A DNA stretch of 51,142 bases from Planctomycetaceae bacterium (GCA_947449135.1 CANFQO010000017.1:1-51142), one strand, 5' to 3'. Counted from the first letter of the stretch, positions 26,065 to 35,050 are shown. Numbers and translations are program-made. The notes: generated from the letters alone by a model not told the origin.

Positions 26065-26182
26065 CGGAGACCGCCGAGGTGAGAGAGTGATTCCGTGATG
26101 GACCAACACGTTCCCCACGATAGCGTCCGTTGTGGCGGTGGTAAAAGTGCGGCGCACTCCCGGAGTCGAATGTCCCTGAAAG

Positions 26183-27832
26183 TCATCCGAGCAGCGCCCA
26201 TGCCTGCCGCATGGTCATCCAGACACCCCAGGCCAGTGGTACGGCAACCAGCAGCCAGAACAGCACGAGCCAGATGAGTCCATCGCTCATGGGTGGGATA
26301 TCGCTGGTGGTGCCCTCGGCGTGGCTTCGCAGGCTGCCGGCATTCGCGGCCGCAGGCTGGTCGCCTGCTGGAGCGGGCCCTCTCGCCAGACCGGCTGGAA
26401 CCAGCCGCGTTGGCACGGGCCGCACCAGCAGATTGCAGAAGAAGCCCACCACGAGCAGTCCGGCCAGAAGCAGCATGGTCTGGTCGTATGCCCGTGCCCG
26501 GGGCACGCCTGCTTGGACCTGATACTCGTTCCAGTAATTGACGAGCACCGGTCCGAGGATGCCGGCGACGCTCCAGGCGGTGAGCAGGCGGCCGTGGATC
26601 GCACCCACGGAGCCCGTGCCGAAGAGATCCGCCAGATAGGCCGGGATCGCCGCAAAGCCACCGCCATACATCGAAAGAATCAAACAGAAGATGCCGCAGA
26701 ACAGTGGGATGTTGCCACTCTGGCCGACGCCCGGTACCGCGGCATAGAGCGCTGCCCCCAGGAGGAAGAACAGGCAATAGGTTGTTTTTCGGCCAAGCGT
26801 ATCGGAGAGCGATGACCAGAAGAACCGGCCCAGAATATTGAACAGGCTCAAGAGCCCCGTGAAGCCGGCGGCCATCGCCGCCACTCTCCCCAGCTGCCCG
26901 GCATCGAGTTCTTCAAACGGGATGTTCGTGCCCAGCAATCGGCCCCCAAAGATCTCCTGGAGCATGGGCGAGGCCATGCCGATCACGCCGATGCCCGCCG
27001 ACACATTCAGGCACAACACCAGCCAGAGCAGCCAGAACTGTCGGGTCTGGCAGGCCTGCGCAACCGTCAGGGAACGTGGGGCATCGAGGCCAACGGCCGC
27101 GGTTGGTGCCGGAGTCGCAGGGGCCCGCCCTGTGGGTGTCCAGCCTTCCGGCGGCACTCGATAGGCGAACGAACCGACCATCATGAAGACAAAGTAGACG
27201 CCCGCGAGCACCAGAAACGTCTGCCAGACGCCAACCGATTCCGGGCCGGCAAAATACTTCATCAGTCTGTCGGCCAGCGGCGAACCGATCATGGCGCCGC
27301 CACCGAAGCCCATGATCGCCATCCCGCTGGCCATGCCGCGCCGGTCCGGGAACCACTTGATGAGCGTGGATACAGGCGAGATGTACCCGAGTCCCAGGCC
27401 GATGCCGCCGATCACTCCCGAGCCGAGCCAGAGGAGCCAGAGTTGGTGGAGATACACACCAAGTGCCGAGATCACGAGTCCGCCGCACCAGCAGCAGGCC
27501 GCCACGACGCCGGCTTTTCTCGGGCCTGCCTTCTCGAGCCAGGTGCCGAACAGCGCCGCGCTCGATCCGAGGAACACGAAGAACAGGGTGTACATCCAGC
27601 CCAGCAGCGGCTTGTCCCAGTCGCAGGTTGTGGTGGTGAGTTTCTCGAGGAGACTCATTCCCGCCGGGCAGGCTACCGGGGCCGTGATGCCGACGGCTCG
27701 CGTGAGCGGCAGCCAGAACACCGAAAACCCGTAGGCCATTCCGATGCAGAGGTGAATGCACAGAGCGGCCGGCGGCACGAGCCAGCGGTTGAAGCCCGGG
27801 CCGGCGATCGTGCGGTGCTTGTCGAGGAGCAT
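26183..27832 (-). CDS. MFS transporter, oxalate/formate antiporter (OFA)-like, with C-terminal extra helix
   Basis: A 549-residue transporter with about 12 core membrane helices. The N-terminal pattern PPAALCIHLCIGMAYGFSVF, and GLGLGYISPVSTLIKWFPDR with RGMASGMAIMGFGGG, are typical of the OFA branch of the major facilitator superfamily, which exchanges small organic acids. ATG 27832 has CCGGAG upstream. After a flexible linker at about 470-510, the last 37 residues (SDGLIWLVLFWLLVAVPLAWG) form one more helix resembling the tiny stand-alone subunit that accompanies some OFA transporters. It lies 119 bases before uxaC on the same strand, so it may supply the uronate or acid substrate. Confidence 0.9.
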   Translation of the reverse strand: MLLDKHRTIAGPGFNRWLVPPAALCIHLCIGMAYGFSVFWLPLTRAVGITAPVACPAGMSLLEKLTTTTCDWDKPLLGWMYTLFFVFLGSSAALFGTWLEKAGPRKAGVVAACCWCGGLVISALGVYLHQLWLLWLGSGVIGGIGLGLGYISPVSTLIKWFPDRRGMASGMAIMGFGGGAMIGSPLADRLMKYFAGPESVGVWQTFLVLAGVYFVFMMVGSFAYRVPPEGWTPTGRAPATPAPTAAVGLDAPRSLTVAQACQTRQFWLLWLVLCLNVSAGIGVIGMASPMLQEIFGGRLLGTNIPFEELDAGQLGRVAAMAAGFTGLLSLFNILGRFFWSSLSDTLGRKTTYCLFFLLGAALYAAVPGVGQSGNIPLFCGIFCLILSMYGGGFAAIPAYLADLFGTGSVGAIHGRLLTAWSVAGILGPVLVNYWNEYQVQAGVPRARAYDQTMLLLAGLLVVGFFCNLLVRPVPTRLVPAGLARGPAPAGDQPAAANAGSLRSHAEGTTSDIPPMSDGLIWLVLFWLLVAVPLAWGVWMTMRQAWALLG

Positions 27833-28032
27833 GCTCACTCCGGTGCGATGGTTTGTGCGACGGTCGGGTCGGCCTGACACCTGCTGAGGGTATGGTCGGA
27901 GCCACCCACGGCACCATCGGGACGGCCTGCCGCGGCAGAAATCGCGGCACCGCAGAGTCTTTCCTCGCCGGTTTTGGCCATCGGCCTACCGTGGCTCGAA
28001 CAGGGCGGCGAACCATCCCACGGGATACTCCG

Positions 28033-28055
28033 TATAACCCTACAACCAAGGAGGG
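28033..28055 (+). promoter_or_regulatory. -10-like box and strong ribosome site of the 53-residue gene
   Basis: TATAAC at 28033-28038 is followed by AAGGAGGG at 28048-28055 and, 7 bases later, ATG at 28063. A well-spaced Shine-Dalgarno sequence of this strength is rare in the window. No -35 box is evident. Confidence 0.5.
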
Positions 28056-28062
28056 TTTCAGT

Positions 28063-28224
28063 ATGGACGCGCATTTCCAAGAGTATCTGGCCGCGATCGC
28101 CGGCATGCACGACATCTACGGCGACGCGGGGGACGAACACCCATCGGAGTTTCACGAGGCTGCCGAGATGGCACCGTCTGACGCTCCGTCACGTGGCGAC
28201 GGGCTGGCTGTCACGTCGTCCTAG
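28063..28224 (+). CDS. small acidic protein of unknown function (53 residues)
   Basis: I do not recognise this protein. It starts MDAHFQEYLAAIAGMHDIYG and continues with an acidic, Asp/Glu/His-rich stretch to GDGLAVTSS. There is no signal peptide or membrane helix; the first 20 residues could form an amphipathic helix. The call rests on a -10-like box, a near-perfect Shine-Dalgarno site and correct spacing. The last 36 bases overlap the convergent end of the antiporter gene. It may be a regulator or partner of a neighbouring transporter, but that is speculation. Confidence 0.55.
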   Translation: MDAHFQEYLAAIAGMHDIYGDAGDEHPSEFHEAAEMAPSDAPSRGDGLAVTSS

Positions 28225-29436
28225 GATGACATGCAGCGCCGGTCCGGCCGCCATCGTCGTGATCACGCACATCAGCACGCAGGCCACGAAGAGGCGGAGA
28301 TCGATCAATTCCGCCTCGTAGGCCGCGGCCGCCATCACGATGCCGAGGATGCCTCGGGCATTGAGGCCGCAGCCCACCGCCAGCGACTGCCGGTTGTCCA
28401 TGCCGGCCAGTCTGCCGCCGATGAAGACGCCGCAGATCTTGCCGATGAAGGCGACGACCGTGATCAGGACGACGAGCCAAAGGTCGAAACCCTCGACGAA
28501 GTCGGCCGCAATGGCCATCGAGACGAAGAAGATCGGCGTGAAGACCGCGTAGGAGAAGTCGCCGATGATTTCGAAGGGCTTGGGATGCACCTGATAGACC
28601 TCTGCCAGCGCGATGCCGACCACGAAGGCGCCAAGGAAGGAGTGGAGGCCGAGATACTCCGAGCCTGCCGCGCCCAGGAGGGCGAACAGGACGATGCATG
28701 AGATCGATCCGGCGGGCTGCGGCAAGTTGCGACGGACCCATTCCATGACCCGCGGCAGCACGAACCGGCCCAACAGGAGAATCCCGCCGATGAAGACAAA
28801 GACCATCGCGAAGATAGCGGCCCCCTGCCCTTGCCCGGTCGCGTGCGGGCCGAACTCGGCGAGAATCACCGCGAACAAGCCCCAGCCCACGAGGTCGTCG
28901 ACGAGGGTCGCCGACATGATCGTCCGGCCGATCTCGCTCTTAAACAGTCCCATGTCCATGAGGATCCGGGCAATCACCGGATTGGCTGAAAGCGACAGGA
29001 TCGATCCCATGAAGAGCGCCGTCGAGAACTGATCCTTCGGTGTCACGCCGATCACATGGGGGAAGACGTAACACATCAGGAATCCGAGCACGAGCGGGAC
29101 CAGCGTACCGATGACGCCCACCGAGAGCGCCTTGCGGCCGATGCGACGGAATTCACCGACACTGATGTCCAGGCCGATCGTGACAATGAAGAAGAGCATG
29201 CCGACCCGAGCCAGTGCGGTCCGCCCGCCCGTGATCGGTCCCGACGGCGGAAAGAGCCAGGCGAAGGTTTCCGGGGCGATGCGTCCCAGCACCGTCGGCC
29301 CGAGCAGGAGTCCTCCAGCGATTTCACCAACCACCGCCGGGATTCCGATCCAGCGGGCAGCCTGCCCCATCGCAAGCGCGACGAAGAGCATCGCCGCCAG
29401 GTGCAGGGAGAGCAGCGTCCAGTCGAGCGGACTCAT
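28189..29436 (-). CDS. CPA2-family cation:proton antiporter
   Basis: A 415-residue membrane protein with about 12-13 helices. The pattern AVVGEIAGGLLLGPTVLGRI, then LSLSANPVIARILMDMGL and SATLVDDLVGWGLF (containing the Asp-Asp ion-binding pair), and GLNARGILGIVMA identify a Na+/H+ antiporter of the KefB/NapA type. It lacks the RCK nucleotide-binding domain of KefB/KefC, so it is a minimal transporter unit. ATG 29436 was chosen over a longer frame to 29532 because it starts directly before the first helix. Divergent from the GHKL ATPase gene. Confidence 0.93.
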   Translation of the reverse strand: MSPLDWTLLSLHLAAMLFVALAMGQAARWIGIPAVVGEIAGGLLLGPTVLGRIAPETFAWLFPPSGPITGGRTALARVGMLFFIVTIGLDISVGEFRRIGRKALSVGVIGTLVPLVLGFLMCYVFPHVIGVTPKDQFSTALFMGSILSLSANPVIARILMDMGLFKSEIGRTIMSATLVDDLVGWGLFAVILAEFGPHATGQGQGAAIFAMVFVFIGGILLLGRFVLPRVMEWVRRNLPQPAGSISCIVLFALLGAAGSEYLGLHSFLGAFVVGIALAEVYQVHPKPFEIIGDFSYAVFTPIFFVSMAIAADFVEGFDLWLVVLITVVAFIGKICGVFIGGRLAGMDNRQSLAVGCGLNARGILGIVMAAAAYEAELIDLRLFVACVLMCVITTMAAGPALHVILGRRDSQPVAT

Positions 29437-29691
29437 GGGTTCGTTCCGGAGGGAAGCGGGGCAGCGGCCTGACGTGGCTGGTCGTGCAGGCTCTGTGGCG
29501 GGGGGCCACTGCCCATGAGAATACATTGCCAACGATCATTACGAGCGACCAGGAGAGCGACCACGAGATGATCCGACCGACTGGCGGGGTAGCGGGCCGC
29601 TCCGTGGTCGGCCCTTGCGATGCCGTCGGTGTGGGGCGAGGATGCGGTTCTCACGGTAGCCGCCTCACGCTTTAACCGTCCGCATGCCCCT

Positions 29692-31581
29692 ATGGCCCGT
29701 TCTCCCATTTCCCCCTCGCAGACGACTACCGGCACACTCCGGATCGGCGATCAGTGGAACGCGATCAACATCATCGCGCATTCGCAGACCCATCCGCTCA
29801 AGGCGATCTGCGAACTCACTGAAAATGCCATCGATGCGGGCGCCACGCAGGTCCACATCCTGCGGCGCCGCCACAAGGGCGATGTCTATCTCGAGGTCAC
29901 TGACAATGGCCGGGGCGTGCGGCCCGACGACGCGGGCAATCCAGACTTCCTACGGATCGCGACCCATCTGTGCGACTCGATGAAGCGTCATCTCGATGCC
30001 AGAGAACGGGCGGGTGTGCACGGTGAATTCGGCATTGGACTCCTGAGCTTCTGGAGCCTCGGCACGGGGCTCAAGATGATCGCCGGTGGGCCCGGAGGGT
30101 CGCTCCACGAACTGGAACTGACGCGGGGTGGCCGCACCTACACGATCCGTCCGGTCCGCGGCCAGTTGCCCACCGGCGGCACGCGTGTGGTCGTCGGCCC
30201 CCTGCTCGAGGCCACCAAGAAGCTCGTCACCGGTGAGAAGGTGGCCCGCTACCTCTCCGCCGAACTCCGCGATCGGATCCGCACGACCGGCGTGAAGATC
30301 CATGTGGTCGACCGTGTCTCGAGGAGCGAGCAGGTGGTGACGCCCCGGGAGTTTGACGGCGAGCGGCTCGAGCTTCCGCGGCGGTGCCAGACACCGCGGG
30401 GCGACCTCCAGATCGAACTCTATCTCCGCTGCGATTCGAGCCAGCCCGATGCGGGGATCAGCCTCTGCAAGGATGGCACACGGGTGCTTCGCGATATCGG
30501 GGAACTGCTCCCCTTCCAGCACGCGCCCTGGAATGACGGACGGCTCGAAGGCCTGCTCGACTTCGAGCCGCTCACACTTGCCCCCGGCACCCGTTCGGGC
30601 ATCGTCGCCGACGAGGCCTTCGATGATCTGATCGCGGCCGCCGCGGCGCTCGAACCGGAGATTCTCGCGGCGCTCGAGCAGCGGGAGCAGGCGGAGACCG
30701 ACCGGGCCAGCAAGCAGATTCTCAAGCAGGTGCACAAGGCGTTCGTGACGGCGTTGGCCGGTCTGCCATCGGCCGAATACATCTTTTTCGACATCCCCAA
30801 GGCGGCGCCAGGTCTGGAGCACCGCGGCGGTCTCCGCGGTGAGCTCGTGCCCGGTGATCCGGAGAGCGTCATCCGCGCGGCCGGCACAAGCCCTTCGGAC
30901 GCTTCGGCGCCGCTCCTGCCGCTCGATCCGGGTCCGCTGCATACGGTGCGGATCACGCCCCGGCAGCCTCGGCGGCTGCCGGGTGGCGAGTGCCAGCTCA
31001 CGGCGGTGGCCCGCGATGCCCTGGGCCTAGTGATCGCAGATGGAGTGCAGTATGCGTGGCGGGTGGTCGAGGGGGCCGGCCGGCTGGACGGCGATCCTGA
31101 TGCGGCGACCTGTCGGGTGACGGCAGAGGGAGTCGGGATGGTGACGGTTGAGGTGGTCGCCTCGGAAGCCACCGTGCGCCACGCTGGAGCGGCCGCGGAC
31201 GCCTGGGGTGCCGTTGCCGGCGCTGTGGACACGGGCGAGCGAGCGGGTCGCGAGATCTCGGATCGGGTGACGGTGAAATTCCTCGAGGACGGGGCGGCCG
31301 ATGGCAACGATCCGGGCAGCCGGGGGCTGCCGTCGTATCGTCTGGAGCCGGAGCACGGCCAGCCGTGGCGGTCGCGGTACGATGCACGAGCCAACGAGAT
31401 CATCATCAACTCGTCACACCGCGACTTCCTCTCCAGTAAAGCATCGGTTGGCAAGCACCGCCGGTACATCGGCAAGCTCTACGCCAAGGAAGTGGTGCTC
31501 AGTAATTTTCCGCACGAATCCCCGGCCCAGGCCCTGGAACGGCTGATCGAGGTGACTCTGCGAACGGAAGACGCGCTCTAG
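29692..31581 (+). CDS. GHKL-fold ATPase with Ig-like segment (MutL/Hsp90/MORC-type)
   Basis: A 629-residue cytoplasmic protein. The N-terminal ATPase has the complete MutL/Hsp90-style motifs: ELTENAIDAGA (catalytic-type Glu41 and Mg-binding Asn45), VTDNGRGV (71-75 box) and HGEFGIGLLSFWSLG (lid glycine box). A second, S5-like domain with a putative ATP-sensing Lys follows to about residue 300, then a helical segment. About 425-500 (PGGECQLTAVARDALG, then VQYAWRVVEGAG) looks like a bacterial Ig-like fold, unusual inside a cytoplasmic ATPase. The C-terminus (NEIIINSSHRDFLSS, then KLYAKEVVLSNF) is a separate conserved-looking module. No partner nuclease or methylase is adjacent. The start is uncertain because no ribosome site is seen. 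Confidence 0.8.
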   Translation: MARSPISPSQTTTGTLRIGDQWNAINIIAHSQTHPLKAICELTENAIDAGATQVHILRRRHKGDVYLEVTDNGRGVRPDDAGNPDFLRIATHLCDSMKRHLDARERAGVHGEFGIGLLSFWSLGTGLKMIAGGPGGSLHELELTRGGRTYTIRPVRGQLPTGGTRVVVGPLLEATKKLVTGEKVARYLSAELRDRIRTTGVKIHVVDRVSRSEQVVTPREFDGERLELPRRCQTPRGDLQIELYLRCDSSQPDAGISLCKDGTRVLRDIGELLPFQHAPWNDGRLEGLLDFEPLTLAPGTRSGIVADEAFDDLIAAAAALEPEILAALEQREQAETDRASKQILKQVHKAFVTALAGLPSAEYIFFDIPKAAPGLEHRGGLRGELVPGDPESVIRAAGTSPSDASAPLLPLDPGPLHTVRITPRQPRRLPGGECQLTAVARDALGLVIADGVQYAWRVVEGAGRLDGDPDAATCRVTAEGVGMVTVEVVASEATVRHAGAAADAWGAVAGAVDTGERAGREISDRVTVKFLEDGAADGNDPGSRGLPSYRLEPEHGQPWRSRYDARANEIIINSSHRDFLSSKASVGKHRRYIGKLYAKEVVLSNFPHESPAQALERLIEVTLRTEDAL

Positions 31582-31660
31582 ATGTCTGTGGAAACAGTCA
31601 TCCAGGACCTTTTCCACTCGGACGGTTGGCGGGAATGCAGAGGATTCCCAAGGCCGACAG

Positions 31661-31679
31661 GCATCGCCTCCGGCGATGC
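31661..31679. terminator. hairpin between convergent genes
   Basis: A perfect 8-bp stem (GCATCGCC / GGCGATGC) with a three-base loop, placed between the ends of the GHKL ATPase and VanZ-like genes. No T-run on either strand, as often in GC-rich genomes. Confidence 0.45.
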
Positions 31680-31680
31680 A

Positions 31681-32088
31681 TCACGGTAGCCCCGGCCGGC
31701 TCAGCCAGCGGGACGCGAAGATTCCGGCTGCGAGGCCGATCCCGTTGCCAAGGATGTCGCAGATCAGGTCGCTGACATCGGCCAGCCGACCGAAGAGAGG
31801 CTGCGTCAACTCGTCAAGAATGCCCCACGCGGCCAACAGGGTAAACAACCATACCGCGCCGCTGGACGGCTTCCGCCACCGATCGCCATACGCCAGACCC
31901 GCCAGCAAGCCCAGCACACCGTACGCCGCCAGGTGCAGCAGCTTGTCCGGGTCGAGCAGGCCGTAGTCGACGGCGCGGGCTAGAAACTGCACGTCTTTGG
32001 CGGGCGCGTGTGTCGCGATCAAGAGGATCATCCCGTAGACCCAAAACCAGATGGCGAAGGTCTTGCGGGAGTGACTGGGGCTGGTCAT
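31681..32088 (-). CDS. VanZ-like family membrane protein
   Basis: A 135-residue protein with about four hydrophobic helices. The pattern DPDKLLHLAAYGVLGLLAGLAYG and ILDELTQPLFGRLADVSDLICDILGNGIG carries the conserved D-K-x-x-H and D-E-x-x-Q-x-x...R-x-x-D-x-x-D residues of the VanZ-like domain. Start ATG 32088. The family is broadly distributed; outside teicoplanin-resistance clusters its role is unknown and resistance should not be inferred. Its start is 32 bases from the stop of the rhodanese gene, on the same strand. Confidence 0.88.
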   Translation of the reverse strand: MTSPSHSRKTFAIWFWVYGMILLIATHAPAKDVQFLARAVDYGLLDPDKLLHLAAYGVLGLLAGLAYGDRWRKPSSGAVWLFTLLAAWGILDELTQPLFGRLADVSDLICDILGNGIGLAAGIFASRWLSRPGLP

Positions 32089-32120
32089 GAGGTGAGAGCG
32101 GCCGGAGCCGTCGTGAGGAG

Positions 32121-32462
32121 TCAGTATCGCGGCACGCTCGGATCGACAGCCTTGCTCCAGGCGTCGATACCGCCGCACATGCTCGAGACGGCGGCGAAGC
32201 CGCGTTCGCGGAGCCAGTGCGTCACCCGCAGGCTACGGACGCCGTGATGGCAATGGACGATGATCGGACGCGTCCGCCACGACTCCAGTTCGCCAATGCG
32301 TTCTGGCAATTCCTGCATCGGCAGGAGAAGCGATCCGGCGATCCGCGCCGTCGCATGTTCCTCGGGTGTGCGGCAGTCGAGTAGCAGCATCTCGCCGGGG
32401 TGCGCCTCCCACAGCAGTCGCTTGGCCTCGCTGGCGTCGATTTCAAGAGGCGTGTCCGACAT
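32121..32462 (-). CDS. rhodanese-like sulfurtransferase
   Basis: A 113-residue single-domain rhodanese. LLLDCRTPEEHATARIAGSLLLP holds the CH2A-type entry motif, and VHCHHGVRSLRVTHWL the active-site loop with catalytic Cys71. MCGGIDAWSKAVDPSVPRY ends the domain, as in GlpE/thiosulfate sulfurtransferases and the rhodanese modules linked to MoeB. It probably transfers sulfane sulfur in the cytoplasm. Start ATG 32462; a longer frame to 32504 adds 14 residues with no support. Likely co-transcribed with the VanZ-like gene. Confidence 0.92.
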   Translation of the reverse strand: MSDTPLEIDASEAKRLLWEAHPGEMLLLDCRTPEEHATARIAGSLLLPMQELPERIGELESWRTRPIIVHCHHGVRSLRVTHWLRERGFAAVSSMCGGIDAWSKAVDPSVPRY

Positions 32463-32543
32463 GAGATGTTTCCCGAAGGATCGGCCGAAAACGAACCGCT
32501 CCAAGCCGCGGTTCGCAGTCCGAGTCAGTGTATCCTCAGGCCG

Positions 32544-33677
32544 CTAATACCAGATGGCAGCGCGGGCGAGGAACGTGTCGCTGGGATAAAACCACGGCTG
32601 GTTCGATTGGTAGTATTCCACCGAACGGCCCGTCACCCAGCCAGCCTCGAACTTCCAGGACAGACCCAGATTGGCAGGCCTTCGCTCCCAGCCCGCCAGG
32701 AGTCGGTAGTCGCGGATCACCATGATCTGATCCTGGCCCTGCGTCGGGCCCGTCGTCGACTGCGTGGCCCACTGGTTGCCGCCGAACTCCGCGGCCAGAT
32801 AGAGCCAGTGGCTCGCCCGTGGACGTTCCGCGATCCGCCAGGCCAGCCGCGGCCGCGGGAAGATCAGCTCGAACCGCTTGTCGTCGGCGGGAGTCCAGAG
32901 CAGACCGCCGGCCGGCAGCAGGTTGATGTCGTAGCGGTCGAGGTAGATCACGCCCGCCACCACCCGCAGGTCCTCGTTGGCCTCCCAGGCGCCGAAGCCG
33001 TGGCCGGTGACGCGGAGCGCCTGCGACGAGTCGTTCTTGAAGTCGCTGTACCAGCCGGGCGAGACGGCCAGATCGACCCCCAGCCGTTCGCTCACTTTCT
33101 TCAGCCAGCGTGCCTGGATGTAGCCCTCGAAGAGCTCACCCGGCATGTCGACGCTTGGCGCAGCGTCGGTGAGCGTGCCGACGAATCCGGGTGTGACCAA
33201 GAGCGGCGATTCGATCGTCGGGCAGGGCATGCCCAGCGTGATTGTCTTCTCGAGCGACGTCAGGCCGAGGCCGCCAGCGTCGAGCTTCGGCAGTTCCGTG
33301 ACTTGGTAGATCGCCTGCTGCAGGATGCCGGGCTTGGCGCCGGGCGGCAGTTTGCGGCCTGCCGGCGGTTCGAACTCCTGCCGGGGCTGACCCGGTGGCG
33401 CGACGTCGTCGGGCAGAAGCGGCTCGGTGAGATCCTGCGGGTCGCCGAGCGCCGCCAGCCGGATGCGGTCGAAGATCGTGGGTGTGGGCTGTGTTTCTTT
33501 CTGCTCCGCCGGCTGCTCGACCGCAGGCTCCACCGGTGGCAGCGGCGTGATGACGCTGTCGTCAGCGTTGGCGGAGCAGGCCACCAATGTCATCAGCACC
33601 AGCGCGCGGAGGCTCGCGAGGTAATTGTGACGCAGACAGGCGCCCAGTGGCGGCGCCCGCGGGGTGGTTGTGTTCAT
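32544..33677 (-). CDS. outer-membrane barrel-like protein, DUF6268 type (copy A)
   Basis: A 377-residue exported protein. ATG 33677 leads a signal sequence (LRALVLMTLVACSANA). A Pro/Glu-rich linker occupies about 35-105. The C-terminal 230 residues show alternating strands ending with an aromatic residue (FLARAAIWY), as in outer-membrane beta-barrels. Shared motifs with the next gene upstream are PLLVTPGF, AGVIYLDRYDINLLP, the WTPADD-x-RFELIFPRPR stretch and YLAAEFGGNQW, so the two are paralogues. I place it tentatively in the DUF6268 group found in Planctomycetota. Function unknown; porin or structural role is possible. Confidence 0.78.
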   Translation of the reverse strand: MNTTTPRAPPLGACLRHNYLASLRALVLMTLVACSANADDSVITPLPPVEPAVEQPAEQKETQPTPTIFDRIRLAALGDPQDLTEPLLPDDVAPPGQPRQEFEPPAGRKLPPGAKPGILQQAIYQVTELPKLDAGGLGLTSLEKTITLGMPCPTIESPLLVTPGFVGTLTDAAPSVDMPGELFEGYIQARWLKKVSERLGVDLAVSPGWYSDFKNDSSQALRVTGHGFGAWEANEDLRVVAGVIYLDRYDINLLPAGGLLWTPADDKRFELIFPRPRLAWRIAERPRASHWLYLAAEFGGNQWATQSTTGPTQGQDQIMVIRDYRLLAGWERRPANLGLSWKFEAGWVTGRSVEYYQSNQPWFYPSDTFLARAAIWY

Positions 33678-33817
33678 GTTGGTGACGTTCTGTGTGTCAA
33701 GCCGACTGCGTCGCACGGATGCGATGCTCCGCGTCTGCCGCCGGAGGGCGGCCAAGCGGCTGAATAAGGACGGGCATTCGCCCGTCGGTGAGACCTGACG
33801 TCGTGTTTTTCGTGAAG

Positions 33818-35050
33818 CTAGTAGGCAAGGCCGACACGGAGCATCAGCGTGGACGGAAGATCCTGGTACTGGCCCTGTGGCGGGCCGTCGACGTAGAAGA
33901 GTTGTCGCGCGAAGACGTATCCAACTTCCATGTTGCCGGTGATTCCGTGGCCGGCGACCGGCACAAACTCCGTGCCGAGCGTCACGCGGACGTCGTTGTA
34001 GTCAAAGGGGGAGATGCTGTCGCCGTTGGGGTTGTAGGTTGAGCGGCGGAAGGTCCACGCACCGCCGCCGTACTCGCCGGCGAGATAGCCCCAGACGTTG
34101 CGCTTTCCCATCGTCGTCAGCCGCCGCGTGACCCGCGGTGTCGGGAAGAGAATGTCGTAGCGGGTGTCGGCGTCGGGCGTCCAGGTCACGCCGATCACCG
34201 GCAGCAGCTTCACGAGGTTGCGGTCGAGGTAGACGATGCCTGCCTTACCCTGCACCGTCGGTGTGAGCTGCAGCGTGCCGACGGCGCGTCCCATGAGTCG
34301 CCAGCTCTGCCAGACGAAGACGTCCCAGTTGGTGTAGATGCCGACTCGCACGCCCAGTTCGGCGCCGAAGAGGGGCGTGAACCGCGGGTTCCAGGCCGTG
34401 TCGATAAACACGTCGTAGGTGCTCGCTGGCAGGTCGGCGGTCATCGAGGGGGTCGTCTGCGGACCGTCCCAGAGCTGCAGACCGAAGCCGGGCGTGATTA
34501 GCAGCGGCGCGTGGTTCAGGTTGGCCTGCGAGTTGTGGAAGAACGGCACGGCGAACGTGGCCGTGGTATCGAGCTCATTGACACCGACACTCGTGCCCTG
34601 TCCGTCCCCGAACAGGTAGGCCCAGCTGCCGCGGGCACCCTGATAGAGCCGCATCGTTTCCTGAAACGTGGAGTTTTGCGAGGGATAGCCGGGTGGGAAG
34701 AGCGAGCCGCTCGTGTTCGGTGGTCCCTGCGTTGGAGTGAGCGACGGCGCGGCGGTCGAGTAGCCGGGATAGCCGGGCTGTCCGTTGATCGCCGAGGGCG
34801 CCCAAGTCGACGGGGTGGGCGAGCCCGCGGCGGGCGTGGGAAACACCTGACCCGCCTGCGGCGCGTAGGGATCCCAGGCTGGCGGTGGCGGCAGGGGCGT
34901 GCCAGAGGGCGCTGCCTGCGCGATCCGATCGAGTGAGGAGGCAGCAGGTGGTGGCAGGGCGGCGGTCTGCGCAGCGGCAGGCCGACACCAGCACGCTGCG
35001 AACGTGCCCGTCACCAGCAGCGTCAACAAGAAAAAGAGCTTGGAGCGCAC
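33818..35050 (-). CDS. outer-membrane barrel-like protein, DUF6268 type (copy B)
   Basis: A 410-residue exported protein. A GTG at 35050 starts a good signal peptide (RSKLFFLLTLLVTGTFAACW, cleaved near AAAQ); the longer ATG frame from 35158 is less convincing. Residues about 30-125 are a Pro/Ser/Gly-rich disordered linker. The barrel-like domain follows, with PLLITPGFGLQLW, AGIVYLDRNLVKLLP, GVTWTPDADTRYDILFPTPR and YLAGEYGGGAW, closing in STLMLRVGLAY. It aligns by eye with copy A, but the linker and many loops differ. The 141-base gap to copy A suggests an old tandem duplication, perhaps each with its own promoter. Confidence 0.78.
   Translation of the reverse strand: MRSKLFFLLTLLVTGTFAACWCRPAAAQTAALPPPAASSLDRIAQAAPSGTPLPPPPAWDPYAPQAGQVFPTPAAGSPTPSTWAPSAINGQPGYPGYSTAAPSLTPTQGPPNTSGSLFPPGYPSQNSTFQETMRLYQGARGSWAYLFGDGQGTSVGVNELDTTATFAVPFFHNSQANLNHAPLLITPGFGLQLWDGPQTTPSMTADLPASTYDVFIDTAWNPRFTPLFGAELGVRVGIYTNWDVFVWQSWRLMGRAVGTLQLTPTVQGKAGIVYLDRNLVKLLPVIGVTWTPDADTRYDILFPTPRVTRRLTTMGKRNVWGYLAGEYGGGAWTFRRSTYNPNGDSISPFDYNDVRVTLGTEFVPVAGHGITGNMEVGYVFARQLFYVDGPPQGQYQDLPSTLMLRVGLAY

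Noticed and set aside
31681-32088. VanZ-like protein as a glycopeptide resistance gene
   Set aside because: No other van genes are present; the VanZ-like domain is widespread in non-resistant bacteria.
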